Below the pieces are notes generated by a model, which had not been told where the DNA came from, did not search any database, and saw only the letters and a list, made by a program, of their open reading frames with translations. Of a DNA stretch of 64,000 nucleotides, positions 43,116-51,734 are shown piece by piece. Both the position numbers and the translations under genes were made by a program. Source of the DNA: Streptomyces viridochromogenes (GTDB lineage: Bacteria > Actinomycetota > Actinomycetes > Streptomycetales > Streptomycetaceae); contig NZ_LGUR01000212.1 of assembly GCF_001270495.1 (NCBI RefSeq), positions 11,739-75,738 on the forward strand. Direction: 5' to 3'. Every line of letters starts with the position of its first letter. The stretch's first letter is position 1.

Positions 43116-43904
43116 TCAGCCGAGCCGGGGCAGACCCAGCTGGCCCACGGGCGGCGCCGCGACCTGTCCCAGGCCCAGTCCGGGCACCTGCGGCGCGCTG
43201 GCCGGCGAGATCAGCGGGTTGATGAGCGGGTTCACCTCGGGGTTCACCTGCGGGTTCACCTGCGGAGCGACCCGCGGCGCGGGCTCCGGGTTGAAGACCT
43301 GCGGAGCGGAGACCTGCGGAGCGACCTGCGGCATCACCTGCGGCGCGGCCTGCGGGGTGACCTGCGGCACGACCTGCGGGGCGGTGGCCTGGGGCGCGGC
43401 CGCCGGCGCGGAGTGCGGCGCGCCGGATGCCTCGGCGTAGCCGCCCGACGACGCCGAGGCGGAGGCGTAACCGGACTCCTGCCGCGGGGCGGGCGCCGGG
43501 GGCGCGTAGTGCGGCGCAGGCGCCGGTGCCGGTGCCGGTGCCGGCTGCGGACGCGTGGCGTGCGCGCTGCCCGTCGAACGGGCCGCCGCGGTGACCTGCG
43601 GCGGCGGCGCGTACTGGGGAGCGGGCGCCGGAGCGTACTGGGGAGCCGCGTACTGCGGAGGGGGCGCCGGAGCGTACTGAGGTGCCGCGTACTGCGGAGG
43701 GGGCGCCGGAGCGTACTGGGGAGCCGCGTACTGGGGAGGAGGAGGCGCCGGAGCGTACTGAGGTGCCGGATATTCGGGAGCGGGAGCCGGTGCGGCACCG
43801 CTGTACCCGACGGGATAGTCGGCGGCCTCGCTGACGCCGGCGCCGATGGCGGTCAGACCGCCGGCCGCTGCTACGACGAGCGCGGCCTTGTGAAGCTTGC
43901 GCAT
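43116..43904 (-). CDS. Proline-rich repetitive secreted protein (SSP-B)
   Basis: A 262-aa protein with a signal peptide (MRKLHKAALVVAAAGGLTAI, cleavage near SEAAD). Residues 45-95 are four or more repeats of PQYAPAPPPQYAA, then an Ala/Pro region, a QVxPQVxPQAAPQV region and the ending VNPQVNPEVNPLINPLI with PRLG at the very end. There is no cysteine. The 5' leader and first codons are almost identical to those at 44325 and 48332, so the signal peptides share one ancestor. It could be a flexible wall-spanning or glycosylated surface protein. Confidence 0.75.
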   Translation of the reverse strand: MRKLHKAALVVAAAGGLTAIGAGVSEAADYPVGYSGAAPAPAPEYPAPQYAPAPPPPQYAAPQYAPAPPPQYAAPQYAPAPPPQYAAPQYAPAPAPQYAPPPQVTAAARSTGSAHATRPQPAPAPAPAPAPHYAPPAPAPRQESGYASASASSGGYAEASGAPHSAPAAAPQATAPQVVPQVTPQAAPQVMPQVAPQVSAPQVFNPEPAPRVAPQVNPQVNPEVNPLINPLISPASAPQVPGLGLGQVAAPPVGQLGLPRLG

Positions 43905-44138
43905 GGAACCCTCGGCCCTTCATTACCTGTACAGGGAAATCCGTTTTATTCAGTGCAGTCTTGCGTGCGCTCAGTCTGATATTCGTACTGCGCCCTTACA
44001 GGGGTAATGCCTGAGCTGTCATGTGGACTTCACGCCGGAGCAGGCAGCGGATCCCGTTGCCTCTCTCTGATTCCAGATCGCTGCCCTCTCTCCGCTGGCA
44101 ACGACATTTCTCCGGACAGGTCACGGGATCCGAATTTT

Positions 44139-44203
44139 CGTCACTCAATTGCCATAGATCGGATAAAAGGCTCTGATGAACACCCTCTGGCAAATGAGTG
44201 ACG
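44139..44203. repeat. 16-bp inverted repeat with 33-bp loop, divergent promoter region
   Basis: CGTCACTCAATTGCCA pairs with TGGCAAATGAGTGACG (15 of 16). It lies in the 420-bp gap between the divergent genes at 43904 and 44325, in DNA that is clearly more A/T-rich than the surroundings. The flanks GGATCCG and CGGAATCC extend the symmetry a little. It could be an operator pair, a hairpin RNA or the end of an old mobile element. Other than this the gap should hold the two promoters. Confidence 0.5.
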
Positions 44204-44324
44204 GAATCCGGGCCCACGTGACCGTAATCGCACTTGTCTCGTTCCCCCCAGGGTCAGAGCGATGGTGTATCGCAGCCGCATTTCCATACGTTCCATGCAC
44301 AGGTCAATGAAGGGCCGAGGTTCC

Positions 44325-44813
44325 ATGCGCAAGCTTCATCAGGTCGCGCTCGTCGTAGCAGCAGCCAGTGGTCTGTCGGCCATCGGTGCCGGACCCAGCG
44401 TCGCCGACGCGCCCGTCGGGTACGGCGGCACCGCGTCGCCCCCTGTCGGCCAGCCGGACGTCCAGGCCACCTCGTGGGGCGGTTCGCAGGCCACCGCGCA
44501 GTCCTCCAACTTGCCGACCACGCACCGGCAGGCGGCCCCGGCCCCCCAGCGGGGCGCCGAAGTCACCCCGCAGCTGAACCCCCAACTGAGCCCGAAGATC
44601 AGCCCGCAGATCAACCAGCAGCCGGCCGCGGAGCCGTCCGGCCCGATCGAGCAGGCCAACCTGTTCCGCCCGTACCAGGAGTGCAGCCCGCAGTCCCTGG
44701 TCAACGCGGCTGTCCCGGTCGCCGTACTCGCCGCCTCCGAGACTCGCGGCATCGACTGCGACCAGGCCAACAGCCAGGCGAACTCCCTCGCCCACGCCCG
44801 TTACACGCGCTAG
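44325..44813 (+). CDS. Small secreted protein, family 2 (SSP-C)
   Basis: A 162-aa protein with a signal peptide (MRKLHQVALVVAAASGLSAI). The C-terminal part FRPYQECSPQSLVNAAVPVA with a later Cys in GIDCDQAN is shared with the protein at 48096, giving two conserved cysteines. The middle part TPQLNPQLSPKISPQINQQ resembles the tail of the Pro-rich protein at 43116. So this gene links the two types. It is transcribed away from 43904. I prefer the ATG at 44325 over upstream in-frame ones because the leader there is conserved among paralogues. Confidence 0.78.
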   Translation: MRKLHQVALVVAAASGLSAIGAGPSVADAPVGYGGTASPPVGQPDVQATSWGGSQATAQSSNLPTTHRQAAPAPQRGAEVTPQLNPQLSPKISPQINQQPAAEPSGPIEQANLFRPYQECSPQSLVNAAVPVAVLAASETRGIDCDQANSQANSLAHARYTR

Positions 44814-45007
44814 AAAACACGCCCCGAGGAGATCCGAACCTCATCTCCCTCGCGGCGACCCGCTGGTCACAGCACTCAACGGGCGGCCGTGACCAGCACC
44901 TTCACATCACACCTCGGTACGCGATGCGGCTTTTGGGTGCTTTCAGTACGCGCATGCGAACTCCGGCGTGCCTCCGGGACATATCGGGATACTTCGTATT
45001 AACCTTC

Positions 45008-45029
45008 CGTAACTGTACGAAGTCGATCT
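45008..45029 (+). promoter_or_regulatory. Conserved leader motif of SSP-D
   Basis: CCGTAACTGTACGAAGTCGA with TCT following is nearly identical to the region at 45558-45579 before the next paralogue. A TATTA word lies just upstream of both. The identity is far above what neutral DNA would keep, which suggests a shared promoter or operator. Confidence 0.5.
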
Positions 45030-45067
45030 CCTACAGATCGCACCCACCTCACTCCACCGGAGATGAC

Positions 45068-45352
45068 ATGCACAAGGTTCGCAAGGCTGCCGTCCTGGTC
45101 GTCGCCATCGGCACCGTCGGACTCCTGGGCGCCGGGACGGCCACCGCCGACGGCCACGGCGGCAAGGACGGCGGCAAGTTCAGCGTCCTGCAGAGCTCCA
45201 ACTGCAAGTCGCACGACCTGAACGTCGACGTCCTCGGCCAGGTCGGCGTCCTCAACGGCCTGCTGGGCAGCGCGCTCAACGGCGAGGGCGACCCGGGCGC
45301 GCAGGACACCCACCTGGGCTCCTCGATGGGCTGCAACAACAGCGCCTTCTAA
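45068..45352 (+). CDS. Small secreted protein, family 1 (SSP-D)
   Basis: A 94-aa protein with a signal peptide (MHKVRKAAVLVVAIGTVGLL, cleavage near ATADG). The mature part is about 70 aa and shows VLQSSNCKSHDLNVDVLG, NGLLGSALNGEGDPGAQ and the ending SSMGCNNSAF, with two cysteines. GGAG lies before the ATG. It has its own terminator. With 45619 and 42749 it makes family 1; I know no function. Confidence 0.82.
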   Translation: MHKVRKAAVLVVAIGTVGLLGAGTATADGHGGKDGGKFSVLQSSNCKSHDLNVDVLGQVGVLNGLLGSALNGEGDPGAQDTHLGSSMGCNNSAF

Positions 45353-45389
45353 GGCACTGACGGCCGCATAGCCGGCCGAAGCGGGAGCC

Positions 45390-45434
45390 AATCCCGGTAC
45401 CGAGCCTCAGGCCCGGTACCGGGATTCCTTTTTG
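45390..45434 (+). terminator. Terminator of SSP-D
   Basis: AATCCCGGTACC pairs perfectly with GGTACCGGGATT and is followed by CCTTTTTGT. This is a canonical intrinsic terminator, rare in this GC-rich window. Confidence 0.88.
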
Positions 45435-45557
45435 TGTCGCGTTTTTGCGTCGGACTTTCTCGCACGGCACCGAATTTCCCGGCCATCGGCCAAGATGGTG
45501 AGACTTTCCCGAATTCGGCGCGCCGCCGTTTGCTCCGGAATATTTCCTATTAGCCTC

Positions 45558-45579
45558 CGTAACTGTACGAAGCCGATCT
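45558..45579 (+). promoter_or_regulatory. Conserved leader motif of SSP-E
   Basis: CGTAACTGTACGAAGCCGAT followed by CT differs from the element at 45008-45029 by a single base. It lies 40 bp before the start of the gene at 45619. Confidence 0.5.
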
Positions 45580-45618
45580 GAAATGGATCGCACCAACTCC
45601 ACTCCACCGGAGATGAAC

Positions 45619-45912
45619 ATGCACAAGCTCCGCAAGGCCGCCGTCCTGGTCGCCGCTCTCGGGAGCGTCGGACTCCTGAGCGCCGGCGTCGCCCACGCCG
45701 ACGGAGGCGGCTGGGGCCAGAAGGGCACGAACGTCGACGTTCTACAGAGCAGCAACTGCAAGTCGCACGACGCCAACGTCAGCGTCCTCGGCCAGGTCGG
45801 CATCGCCAACGGCCTGGGCGGCAACCTGCTGAACGGCGAAGGCAACGCGGGCGCGCAGGACACCGGGCTCGGCTCGGAGATGGGCTGCAGCAACAGCGCC
45901 TTCGGCAAGTGA
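45619..45912 (+). CDS. Small secreted protein, family 1 (SSP-E)
   Basis: A 97-aa protein, closest relative of the protein at 45068. Signal peptide MHKLRKAAVLVAALGSVGLL, cleavage near VAHADG. The mature part keeps VLQSSNCKSHDANVSVLGQ, NGLGGNLLNGEGNAGAQ and SEMGCSNSAFGK. I use the ATG at 45619, equivalent to that of the paralogue, though an ATG two codons earlier (45613) is also possible. It ends with a strong terminator. A tandem duplication explains the pair. Confidence 0.8.
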   Translation: MHKLRKAAVLVAALGSVGLLSAGVAHADGGGWGQKGTNVDVLQSSNCKSHDANVSVLGQVGIANGLGGNLLNGEGNAGAQDTGLGSEMGCSNSAFGK

Positions 45913-45928
45913 CGTAAGCCACGTCCTT

Positions 45929-45968
45929 CCCGGTGCCCCGGCCTCAGGCCGGGGCACCGGGCTTTTGT
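45929..45968 (+). terminator. Terminator of SSP-E
   Basis: CCCGGTGCCCCGGCC and GGCCGGGGCACCGGG form a perfect 15-bp stem with the loop TCA, followed by CTTTTGT. Confidence 0.88.
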
Positions 45969-46073
45969 CTGCCGCCTTCTGCCTTCCGCGCCCAGCCCAA
46001 CCCGGCCCAGCCCAACGCAGCCCGGCCCCGGAAAGCAGGCCCCGGAAAGCACGTCTGGTAACCGAAAACCAAA

Positions 46074-46105
46074 ATGCCGGACCAGGATCACTCCCGGTCC
46101 GGCAT
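46074..46105 (-). terminator. Terminator of SSP-F
   Basis: ATGCCGGACC and GGTCCGGCAT form a 10-bp stem, followed on the minus strand by TTTGGTTTT. The core resembles the terminator of SSP-H (47342-47391). Confidence 0.8.
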
Positions 46106-46121
46106 CGGCCGCTCACGCGCC

Positions 46122-46469
46122 TCAGAAGTCGAATTTGGGGATCTTGATGCCCTTGGGCAGCTTCGCCGTGTTGTTGCACTCCACGACCGGCCCGGACTTC
46201 ACGGACCCGCCGTTCAGCATGTGGCGCTCGGGCATCGCGACGCGCGGCCGCTCGACCGTCGAGCAGTCCTGCTTCTGCTTGAGGACGTATCCGTTGCGCT
46301 TGTCCTTGTGAACGACCTCGCTCTTCTTGACGCAGACGATGTCACCCTCGGCGGTGAGCGTGCAGGCTCCCTTGGGATCGTCGGCATACGCCGGCGCGGC
46401 ACCGCCGTAGATCACGGCGAGAGCTCCCAGGAGCCCCGAGACGGTTGCGATCTTCTGTCGACCGATCAT
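46122..46469 (-). CDS. Small secreted protein, family 3 (SSP-F)
   Basis: A 115-aa protein with a signal peptide (MIGRQKIATVSGLLGALAVI, cleavage near AYADD). The mature part is basic and has four cysteines: CTLTAEGDIVC, QDCSTVERP and PVVECNN. The same pattern is found in 47397 (CGLDGQGNIVC, MNCQPAKP, HITCSD), so the two are paralogues. I use ATG 46469 because AAGGA lies 9 bases upstream and the signal peptide aligns with the paralogue. The C-terminus is Lys-rich. Confidence 0.78.
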   Translation of the reverse strand: MIGRQKIATVSGLLGALAVIYGGAAPAYADDPKGACTLTAEGDIVCVKKSEVVHKDKRNGYVLKQKQDCSTVERPRVAMPERHMLNGGSVKSGPVVECNNTAKLPKGIKIPKFDF

Positions 46470-46510
46470 GTACGGCGTTCCTTTGCAAAGGTCGAATACG
46501 ACGGAACTGC

Positions 46511-46559
46511 TGCAGCCCGGCCGCGCACCCTGACGGGTCTGCCGCGCGGCCGGGCTGCA
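46511..46559. other. Strong hairpin in the leader of SSP-F
   Basis: TGCAGCCCGGCCGCG pairs perfectly with CGCGGCCGGGCTGCA over 15 bp with a 19-base loop. It is 40 bp upstream of the SSP-F start, in the 334-bp gap to SSP-G. On the plus strand it is followed by TTTGCT. It may end an upstream transcript or modulate the leader. Confidence 0.55.
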
Positions 46560-46803
46560 TTTGCTAAGGGTGTTGTCCAGCACACCGTTGAAAACAGCTC
46601 GATCCGATCCAGGAGCTGGGCGTTCAGATCGCGCGATATGCATAACGGTGTTCCGACGGAAGTCGATGCGCCTGTCGTGACGCTCCGAGGCGATGGCCTA
46701 GGGGGCCAACTGCCGCTCGGAGTACGGGGCCACCCGCCCCGCGGTCATCACGACGACAATCACAGTGCCCTGAAACCCGCGCATCGCACCCCCGGCGTTT
46801 TTC

Positions 46804-47121
46804 TTACTGGCCCGCGTACGTCGGAGCGGCGTACGTCGGAGCGGCGTACTCGCCGTAGCCGTACTCCGGCGCGGCGGCCTTGGGAGCGGCCTCGGGTGCG
46901 GCCGGAGCAGCCTGCGGAGCCGCAACCGGAGCAGCGTGCGCCTTGTCGGTCGGAGCACCCCACGTGGCAACGGCGTTGGCCGTCGAGGTGGCAACCGCGG
47001 AGACAACCTGACCGTCGAAGTCGTCGCCCTCGTGAGCGAAAGCAGTGCCGGCACCGACACCGAAGGCGGACAGACCTGCGACGGCCGCGGCTACGACCGC
47101 AACGCGCTGAAACCTGCGCAT
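46804..47121 (-). CDS. Small secreted Ala/Pro-rich protein (SSP-G)
   Basis: A 105-aa protein with a signal peptide (MRRFQRVAVVAAAVAGLSAF, cleavage near AFAHEG). The mature part starts acidic (EGDDFDGQVVSAVATSTANA), then is Ala/Pro-rich and ends with the Tyr repeats YGYGEYAAPTYAAPTYAGQ. No cysteine. The Tyr/Pro tail recalls the repeats in the protein at 43116. AAAGGG lies 7 bases before the ATG. Function unknown. Confidence 0.75.
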   Translation of the reverse strand: MRRFQRVAVVAAAVAGLSAFGVGAGTAFAHEGDDFDGQVVSAVATSTANAVATWGAPTDKAHAAPVAAPQAAPAAPEAAPKAAAPEYGYGEYAAPTYAAPTYAGQ

Positions 47122-47341
47122 AGTTAGACCCTTTCTTCCCGGGCACGACGCCCTGGCTGACTACTTAATGTGAGCATATACAGGCAAACCGTAGCAATTT
47201 GGGATCTTTGACCCTTCTCTGTGTCGTGTCGGCTTATAAGGAAACGACGTTGCCCCGATGTCGGGTCACGGGTGACGGGACGCGGTCACCCGTTTGCCGA
47301 TCCGATGCCGACCCGGTGCCGATCCGGCGGTCGCGGACGCG

Positions 47342-47391
47342 AAACAGCGGATGGCCGGACCAGGTCAACCCGGTCCGGCCATCCGCTGTTT
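47342..47391 (-). terminator. Terminator of SSP-H
   Basis: A perfect 20-bp stem: AAACAGCGGATGGCCGGACC with GGTCCGGCCATCCGCTGTTT and a 10-base loop, 6 bp past the stop of the gene at 47397. Confidence 0.88.
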
Positions 47392-47396
47392 GAGGC

Positions 47397-47759
47397 TCAG
47401 CCCAGGATGCGGGCGAGCAGCGGGCTGGTGTCGCTCGTGTCGGTGCTGTTGTCGGGCGCCGCAGGCGTCAGGTCGGAGCAGGTGATGTGGGGGCCGATCC
47501 GCGTCTGCCCGTTGGCCAGCAGGCCGGGCGTGGGCAGCGTCAACGGCTTCGCCGGCTGGCAGTTCATCGACCGGCGGACGGTGAACCCGTCACCCTCGGG
47601 TGTCTGCCCCTGGAACTGCTGCGTGCAGACGATGTTGCCCTGGCCGTCGAGCCCGCAGACTCCCGGGCCCGCGGCGTGAGCCTGGCCGGCGCCGAAACAG
47701 GTCGTCGCGAGGCCACCGAGAAGCCCGGCGAAGGCCGCGATCTTCTTTCCGTTGAACAT
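47397..47759 (-). CDS. Small secreted protein, family 3 (SSP-H)
   Basis: A 120-aa protein with a signal peptide (MFNGKKIAAFAGLLGGLATT, cleavage near AHAAG). Mature features match 46122: paired cysteines in VCGLDGQGNIVC, one in SMNCQPAKP and one in GPHITCSDL, with NGQ before GP. Ser/Thr/Asp-rich tail. AAGGAG lies 9 bases upstream of ATG 47759. It has its own promoter region and terminator. Confidence 0.78.
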   Translation of the reverse strand: MFNGKKIAAFAGLLGGLATTCFGAGQAHAAGPGVCGLDGQGNIVCTQQFQGQTPEGDGFTVRRSMNCQPAKPLTLPTPGLLANGQTRIGPHITCSDLTPAAPDNSTDTSDTSPLLARILG

Positions 47760-48028
47760 GTGTTGCGTCTCCTTTTGCGGGGGGTCGCCCGGGCGCAATA
47801 CACCGCGAAACCGGCTGCGCCGGGCCCTGGGGGTGTCGGAGAGACAGGCCCTGCGCCCGGCGCATGTCCGGGACGTTCGGAGCCTTTTCGCTTACGAAGT
47901 GAAGGACCGACCTGAGGGTGTCTGATCCACGAGGGACCAACCGCTCATCGGTGCGCCGGAGTTCAGGACGGCAGCGAACGCATACGGGCCGAGGGAGCGG
48001 TCCTGCGCTCCGGGCAGCCGCACATGAA

Positions 48029-48062
48029 CGGGCCCCCTCGGGGGTGACCCCGAAGGGGCCCG
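48029..48062 (-). terminator. Terminator of SSP-I
   Basis: CGGGCCCCCTCGGGG and CCCCGAAGGGGCCCG form a 15-bp stem with one mismatch, 34 bp after the stop of the gene at 48096. Otherwise the 47760-48095 gap shows nothing but the SSP-H promoter region. Confidence 0.75.
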
Positions 48063-48095
48063 CGGAAGGCGTCGCGCACGACTATGCCGCCGACC

Positions 48096-48332
48096 TCAGC
48101 CAGTGAAGGCGTTGTTGAACTGGCCGCAAGTGGTGTCGAAGGTCTCGGAGAGACCGAGCACGGCGATCGGGATGTCGGCCTCGCCGACCGTCTGCGGGCT
48201 GCACTCCTGGTACGGGCGGTACAGGTCGGACACGGTCGGCCCGCTCTCGTACGCGACACCGGTACCGGCACCGATGGCGGACAGGCTGCCGGCCGCCGCC
48301 GCGACGATCATGACCTGGTGAAGCTTGCGCAT
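48096..48332 (-). CDS. Small secreted protein, family 2 (SSP-I)
   Basis: A 78-aa protein with a signal peptide (MRKLHQVMIVAAAAGSLSAI, cleavage near GVAYE). The mature part of about 50 aa, LYRPYQECSPQTVGEADIPI with AVLGLSETFDTTCGQ, aligns with the C-terminal end of the protein at 44325, keeping both cysteines. The leader GAGGGTTCC before the ATG and the first 6 codons are nearly identical to those of 43904 and 44325. It lies 230 bp from the tRNA gene that ends the region. Confidence 0.8.
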   Translation of the reverse strand: MRKLHQVMIVAAAAGSLSAIGAGTGVAYESGPTVSDLYRPYQECSPQTVGEADIPIAVLGLSETFDTTCGQFNNAFTG

Positions 48333-48564
48333 GGAACCCTCGGATTTCATTACATTTACATTGAGGCTGATTGCCTACTGTGACGGGACGAACACTAGCA
48401 GTAGCAATGCTATTCCATACCGGCACATGTCCCGTGTCCCAACGGGGACATGAGGGCATACGAGGGTGTTGTCGAAGCCCGCGAAGTTGCCCGGCGGGCG
48501 AATGAAAAGAAGGAATGAAAAACGAACTGCGGGGCGGTGTCATCGACACCGCCCCGCCTGTTTG

Positions 48565-48639
48565 AGCCCCCTGTCGGATTCGAACCGACGACCTGCTGTT
48601 TACAAGACAGCCGCTCTGGACCAGCTGAGCTAAGGAGGC
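48565..48639 (-). tRNA. tRNA-Thr (anticodon TGT)
   Basis: On the minus strand the cloverleaf is complete: acceptor GCCTCCT with AGGGGGC, D-arm GCTC...GAGC, anticodon arm GCTGT-CTTGTAA-ACAGC with TGT in the loop, and T-arm GTCGG-TTCGAAT-CCGAC. There is no encoded CCA. It reads the rare ACA (and perhaps other ACN) codons. It forms the right border of the small-secreted-protein region, and tRNA genes are common integration sites. Confidence 0.93.
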
Positions 48640-48855
48640 CTGCACGCGCTGTCACGCACGCGCCCGTGCAGTGTACCCAGGTTCCGAGTGCGCCCTGTCG
48701 AAAATTTCCGCGAAGTTCACATGCCTCCAGGTACTGACATCCAGGCGAACGCCAGGTACCGTCCAGATCCAGTCCGCACATGTGGACTAAACCAACCACC
48801 TTCCTACAACGGATCGTCCGGCACGTTCCTGCCGGTAGAAGGGGGCCCATTCACC

Positions 48856-49947
<1,092 letters not shown>

Positions 49948-49990
49948 GGCAAACACAGGCAGTACAACCCCGGGTAATTCACCCAGGTTG

Positions 49991-50030
49991 ACGAAGAGGG
50001 CCCCGCAGATGTCTGCGGGGCCCTCTTCGT
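49991..50030 (+). terminator. Terminator of msiK
   Basis: ACGAAGAGGGCCCCGCAGA pairs with TCTGCGGGGCCCTCTTCGT over 19 bp with a 2-base (effectively 4-base) loop. Strong, 43 bp after the stop. Confidence 0.88.
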
Positions 50031-50166
50031 TGTCGACAAATACCCCGGCATACCGACCATTTCGAGCGCCGTGCGTCAACGTGCCGCCTGAAAAAGGAGG
50101 CCCGTCCGTCCCTCGAACCGGTGACTAAATGTCGCCATATCAGCACCGAACGCTACCCTCACTCGC

Positions 50167-50625
50167 GTGAAGCACTCCACCACCCAACAGACACGACACG
50201 GCCACCGGGGCCCCGCCCGCCAACTCGGCCGCACTCTCGCCCTCGTACTGCCCGTCTTCCTGGTGCTCTCCGGGACGCTCGCGGTCACCCGGGTCAACTG
50301 GTCGGGCGACCCCTCGGACTCGGTACTGACCGCGACCGACGTCTCCAGCACGGGTGACGGGAAGAACGCCGCCGCGCGCGCCCCACAGCACGTGCTGCGC
50401 GACCAGCTCCTGACCGAGTTGCAGGAGAAGGACCCGGGCGTCGCCCTCACCCACCTCCAGCAGGCCGTCGACGAGCGCCCGTCGCTGGCCCGGCACTGCT
50501 CATCCATCGCCCGCGCCCTGGGCCGCGCCGCGGTCCGCGTGTACGGCCCGACGCGCGCGCAGTCGTATGCCCGGCCCGTCTGTGACACCGCGTTCGCGTC
50601 GGGTGTGGCAGCGGCACACAGCTAG
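50167..50625 (+). CDS. Membrane-anchored protein of unknown function
   Basis: A 152-aa protein starting with GTG at 50167. A basic N-terminus (residues 1-22) is followed by one hydrophobic helix (ALVLPVFLVLSGTLAVT, about 25-42), leaving an outer domain of about 105 aa with two cysteines (ARHCSSIARAL; ARPVCDTAF) that may bond. The outer part is helical (DQLLTELQEKDPGVALTHLQ). No known motif. It lies between msiK and the nucleotidyltransferase on the same strand. Confidence 0.72.
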   Translation: MKHSTTQQTRHGHRGPARQLGRTLALVLPVFLVLSGTLAVTRVNWSGDPSDSVLTATDVSSTGDGKNAAARAPQHVLRDQLLTELQEKDPGVALTHLQQAVDERPSLARHCSSIARALGRAAVRVYGPTRAQSYARPVCDTAFASGVAAAHS

Positions 50626-50698
50626 CGGATGATCTCAGGCGATTCACGAACGGTTGTCGGCCCGATGCCGCGAGCGGGGCGCCGCGTACAGTTCGGTC

Positions 50699-51430
50699 AT
50701 GACTGATCCGAACGCCGCGTCCCGCCCCGTTCAAGCCGTCGTCCTGGCCGGGGGCCAGGGTTCCCGACTCCGTCCGTACACCGACGATCGGCCCAAGCCG
50801 ATGGTCGAGATCCCCGGCACGGGGACGCCGATCATCGGCCACCAGCTCGCCTGGCTCGCCGAGGAGGGTGTGACGGACGTCGTGGTCAGCTGCGGCCATC
50901 TCGCCGAGGTGCTTCAGGACTGGCTGAAGTCGGCCGAGCTGCCGGTCCGCGTCACGACCGTCGTCGAGGCGGAGCCGCTCGGACGGGGCGGCGGCCTGAA
51001 GTACGCGGCCGCGCATCTTCCGCACCCGGATCAGCCCTGGTACGCCACCAACGGGGACATCTGGACCCGTTTCTCGCTGCGCGACATGGCCGACTTCCAC
51101 ACCGAACGCGACGCGGTCGCCACGCTCGCCCTAGCCCGGCCACGCATTCCGTGGGGTGCGGTGAAGACGGACGGCTTCGGGCACATCACCGACTTCATCG
51201 AGGCCCCGCCGTCGACCTTCGAGATCAACGCGGGTGTCTACGTCTTCTCGCCCGCCTTCGCCGACCTCCTCCCGGCCCGGGGCGACCACGAACGCACCAC
51301 GTTCCCCCACCTGGCCCGCGAACGCCGCCTGGCCGGATTCCCCCTCCCCCAGGGCGCCTACTGGCGGGCCATCGACACAGCGAAGGACCTGACGGAGGCG
51401 GCAAAGGAACTGGCGGCACTGGGCCGCTAG
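50699..51430 (+). CDS. Sugar-phosphate nucleotidyltransferase
   Basis: A 243-aa NTP-transferase. The signature VVLAGGQGSRLRPYTDDRPK at the N-terminus and the sugar-site stretches PLGRGGGLKYA and YATNGDIWTRF are those of mannose-1-P guanylyl- or glucose-1-P thymidylyl-type enzymes. The usual C-terminal left-handed helix is absent, so it is the short type (like RmlA-short or HddC). TACAGT lies 6 bases before the ATG and there is no ribosome site, so a leaderless mRNA is likely. Substrate sugar and nucleotide unknown. Confidence 0.85.
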   Translation: MTDPNAASRPVQAVVLAGGQGSRLRPYTDDRPKPMVEIPGTGTPIIGHQLAWLAEEGVTDVVVSCGHLAEVLQDWLKSAELPVRVTTVVEAEPLGRGGGLKYAAAHLPHPDQPWYATNGDIWTRFSLRDMADFHTERDAVATLALARPRIPWGAVKTDGFGHITDFIEAPPSTFEINAGVYVFSPAFADLLPARGDHERTTFPHLARERRLAGFPLPQGAYWRAIDTAKDLTEAAKELAALGR

Positions 51431-51529
51431 CCACCAGCCGCTCCGCGGGGCGCGCCGGGGATGCATCTTTCAGCCCCCGTAGGAGGCTCGGCCCCACGCG
51501 CCCACCCCTCAGCGCCGGCCCGTGCATCT

Positions 51530-51650
51530 CCAGCCCGTCCGGCGTTTGAGGACGAGGCCGCAGGCCGATGGGGGTCCAGGAGGCGGAGCCTCCTCGCGGG
51601 GTCGAAGGGGCGGAGCCCCTTCAAGGGATGGGACGGGTAGGGGCGGCGGG
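51530..51650 (+). repeat. Half copy of intergenic repeat family 2
   Basis: The words CCAGCCCGTCCGGCGTTTGA, GGCGGAGCCCC and GATGGGACGGGTAGG also occur in the palindrome at 12318-12502. Only the right half is present here, plus internal hairpins such as AGGCGGAGCCTCC. The whole gap 51431-51734 holds nothing else recognisable. Confidence 0.6.
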
Positions 51651-51734
51651 GGCGAGGAAGTCGATGGGCCCCGGACGGGATCGTGTCCGGGGCCCATCGG
51701 CGTCAGCGTGATCGTGTCGGGCAGGCGCGGGGCG

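Noticed and set aside
43023..43979. Open frame opposite the Pro-rich secreted protein
   Set aside because: The minus frame has a signal peptide and conserved leader; the plus frame is Arg/Gly-rich shadow.
42749..48332. Chaplins or rodlins
   Set aside because: The proteins are small, secreted and in families, but the chaplin domain (conserved Asn-Gly-Gly and paired Cys pattern) and rodlin sequence that I know are not present.
48537..48737. Open frame across the tRNA gene
   Set aside because: It includes the tRNA-Thr sequence and is a false ORF.
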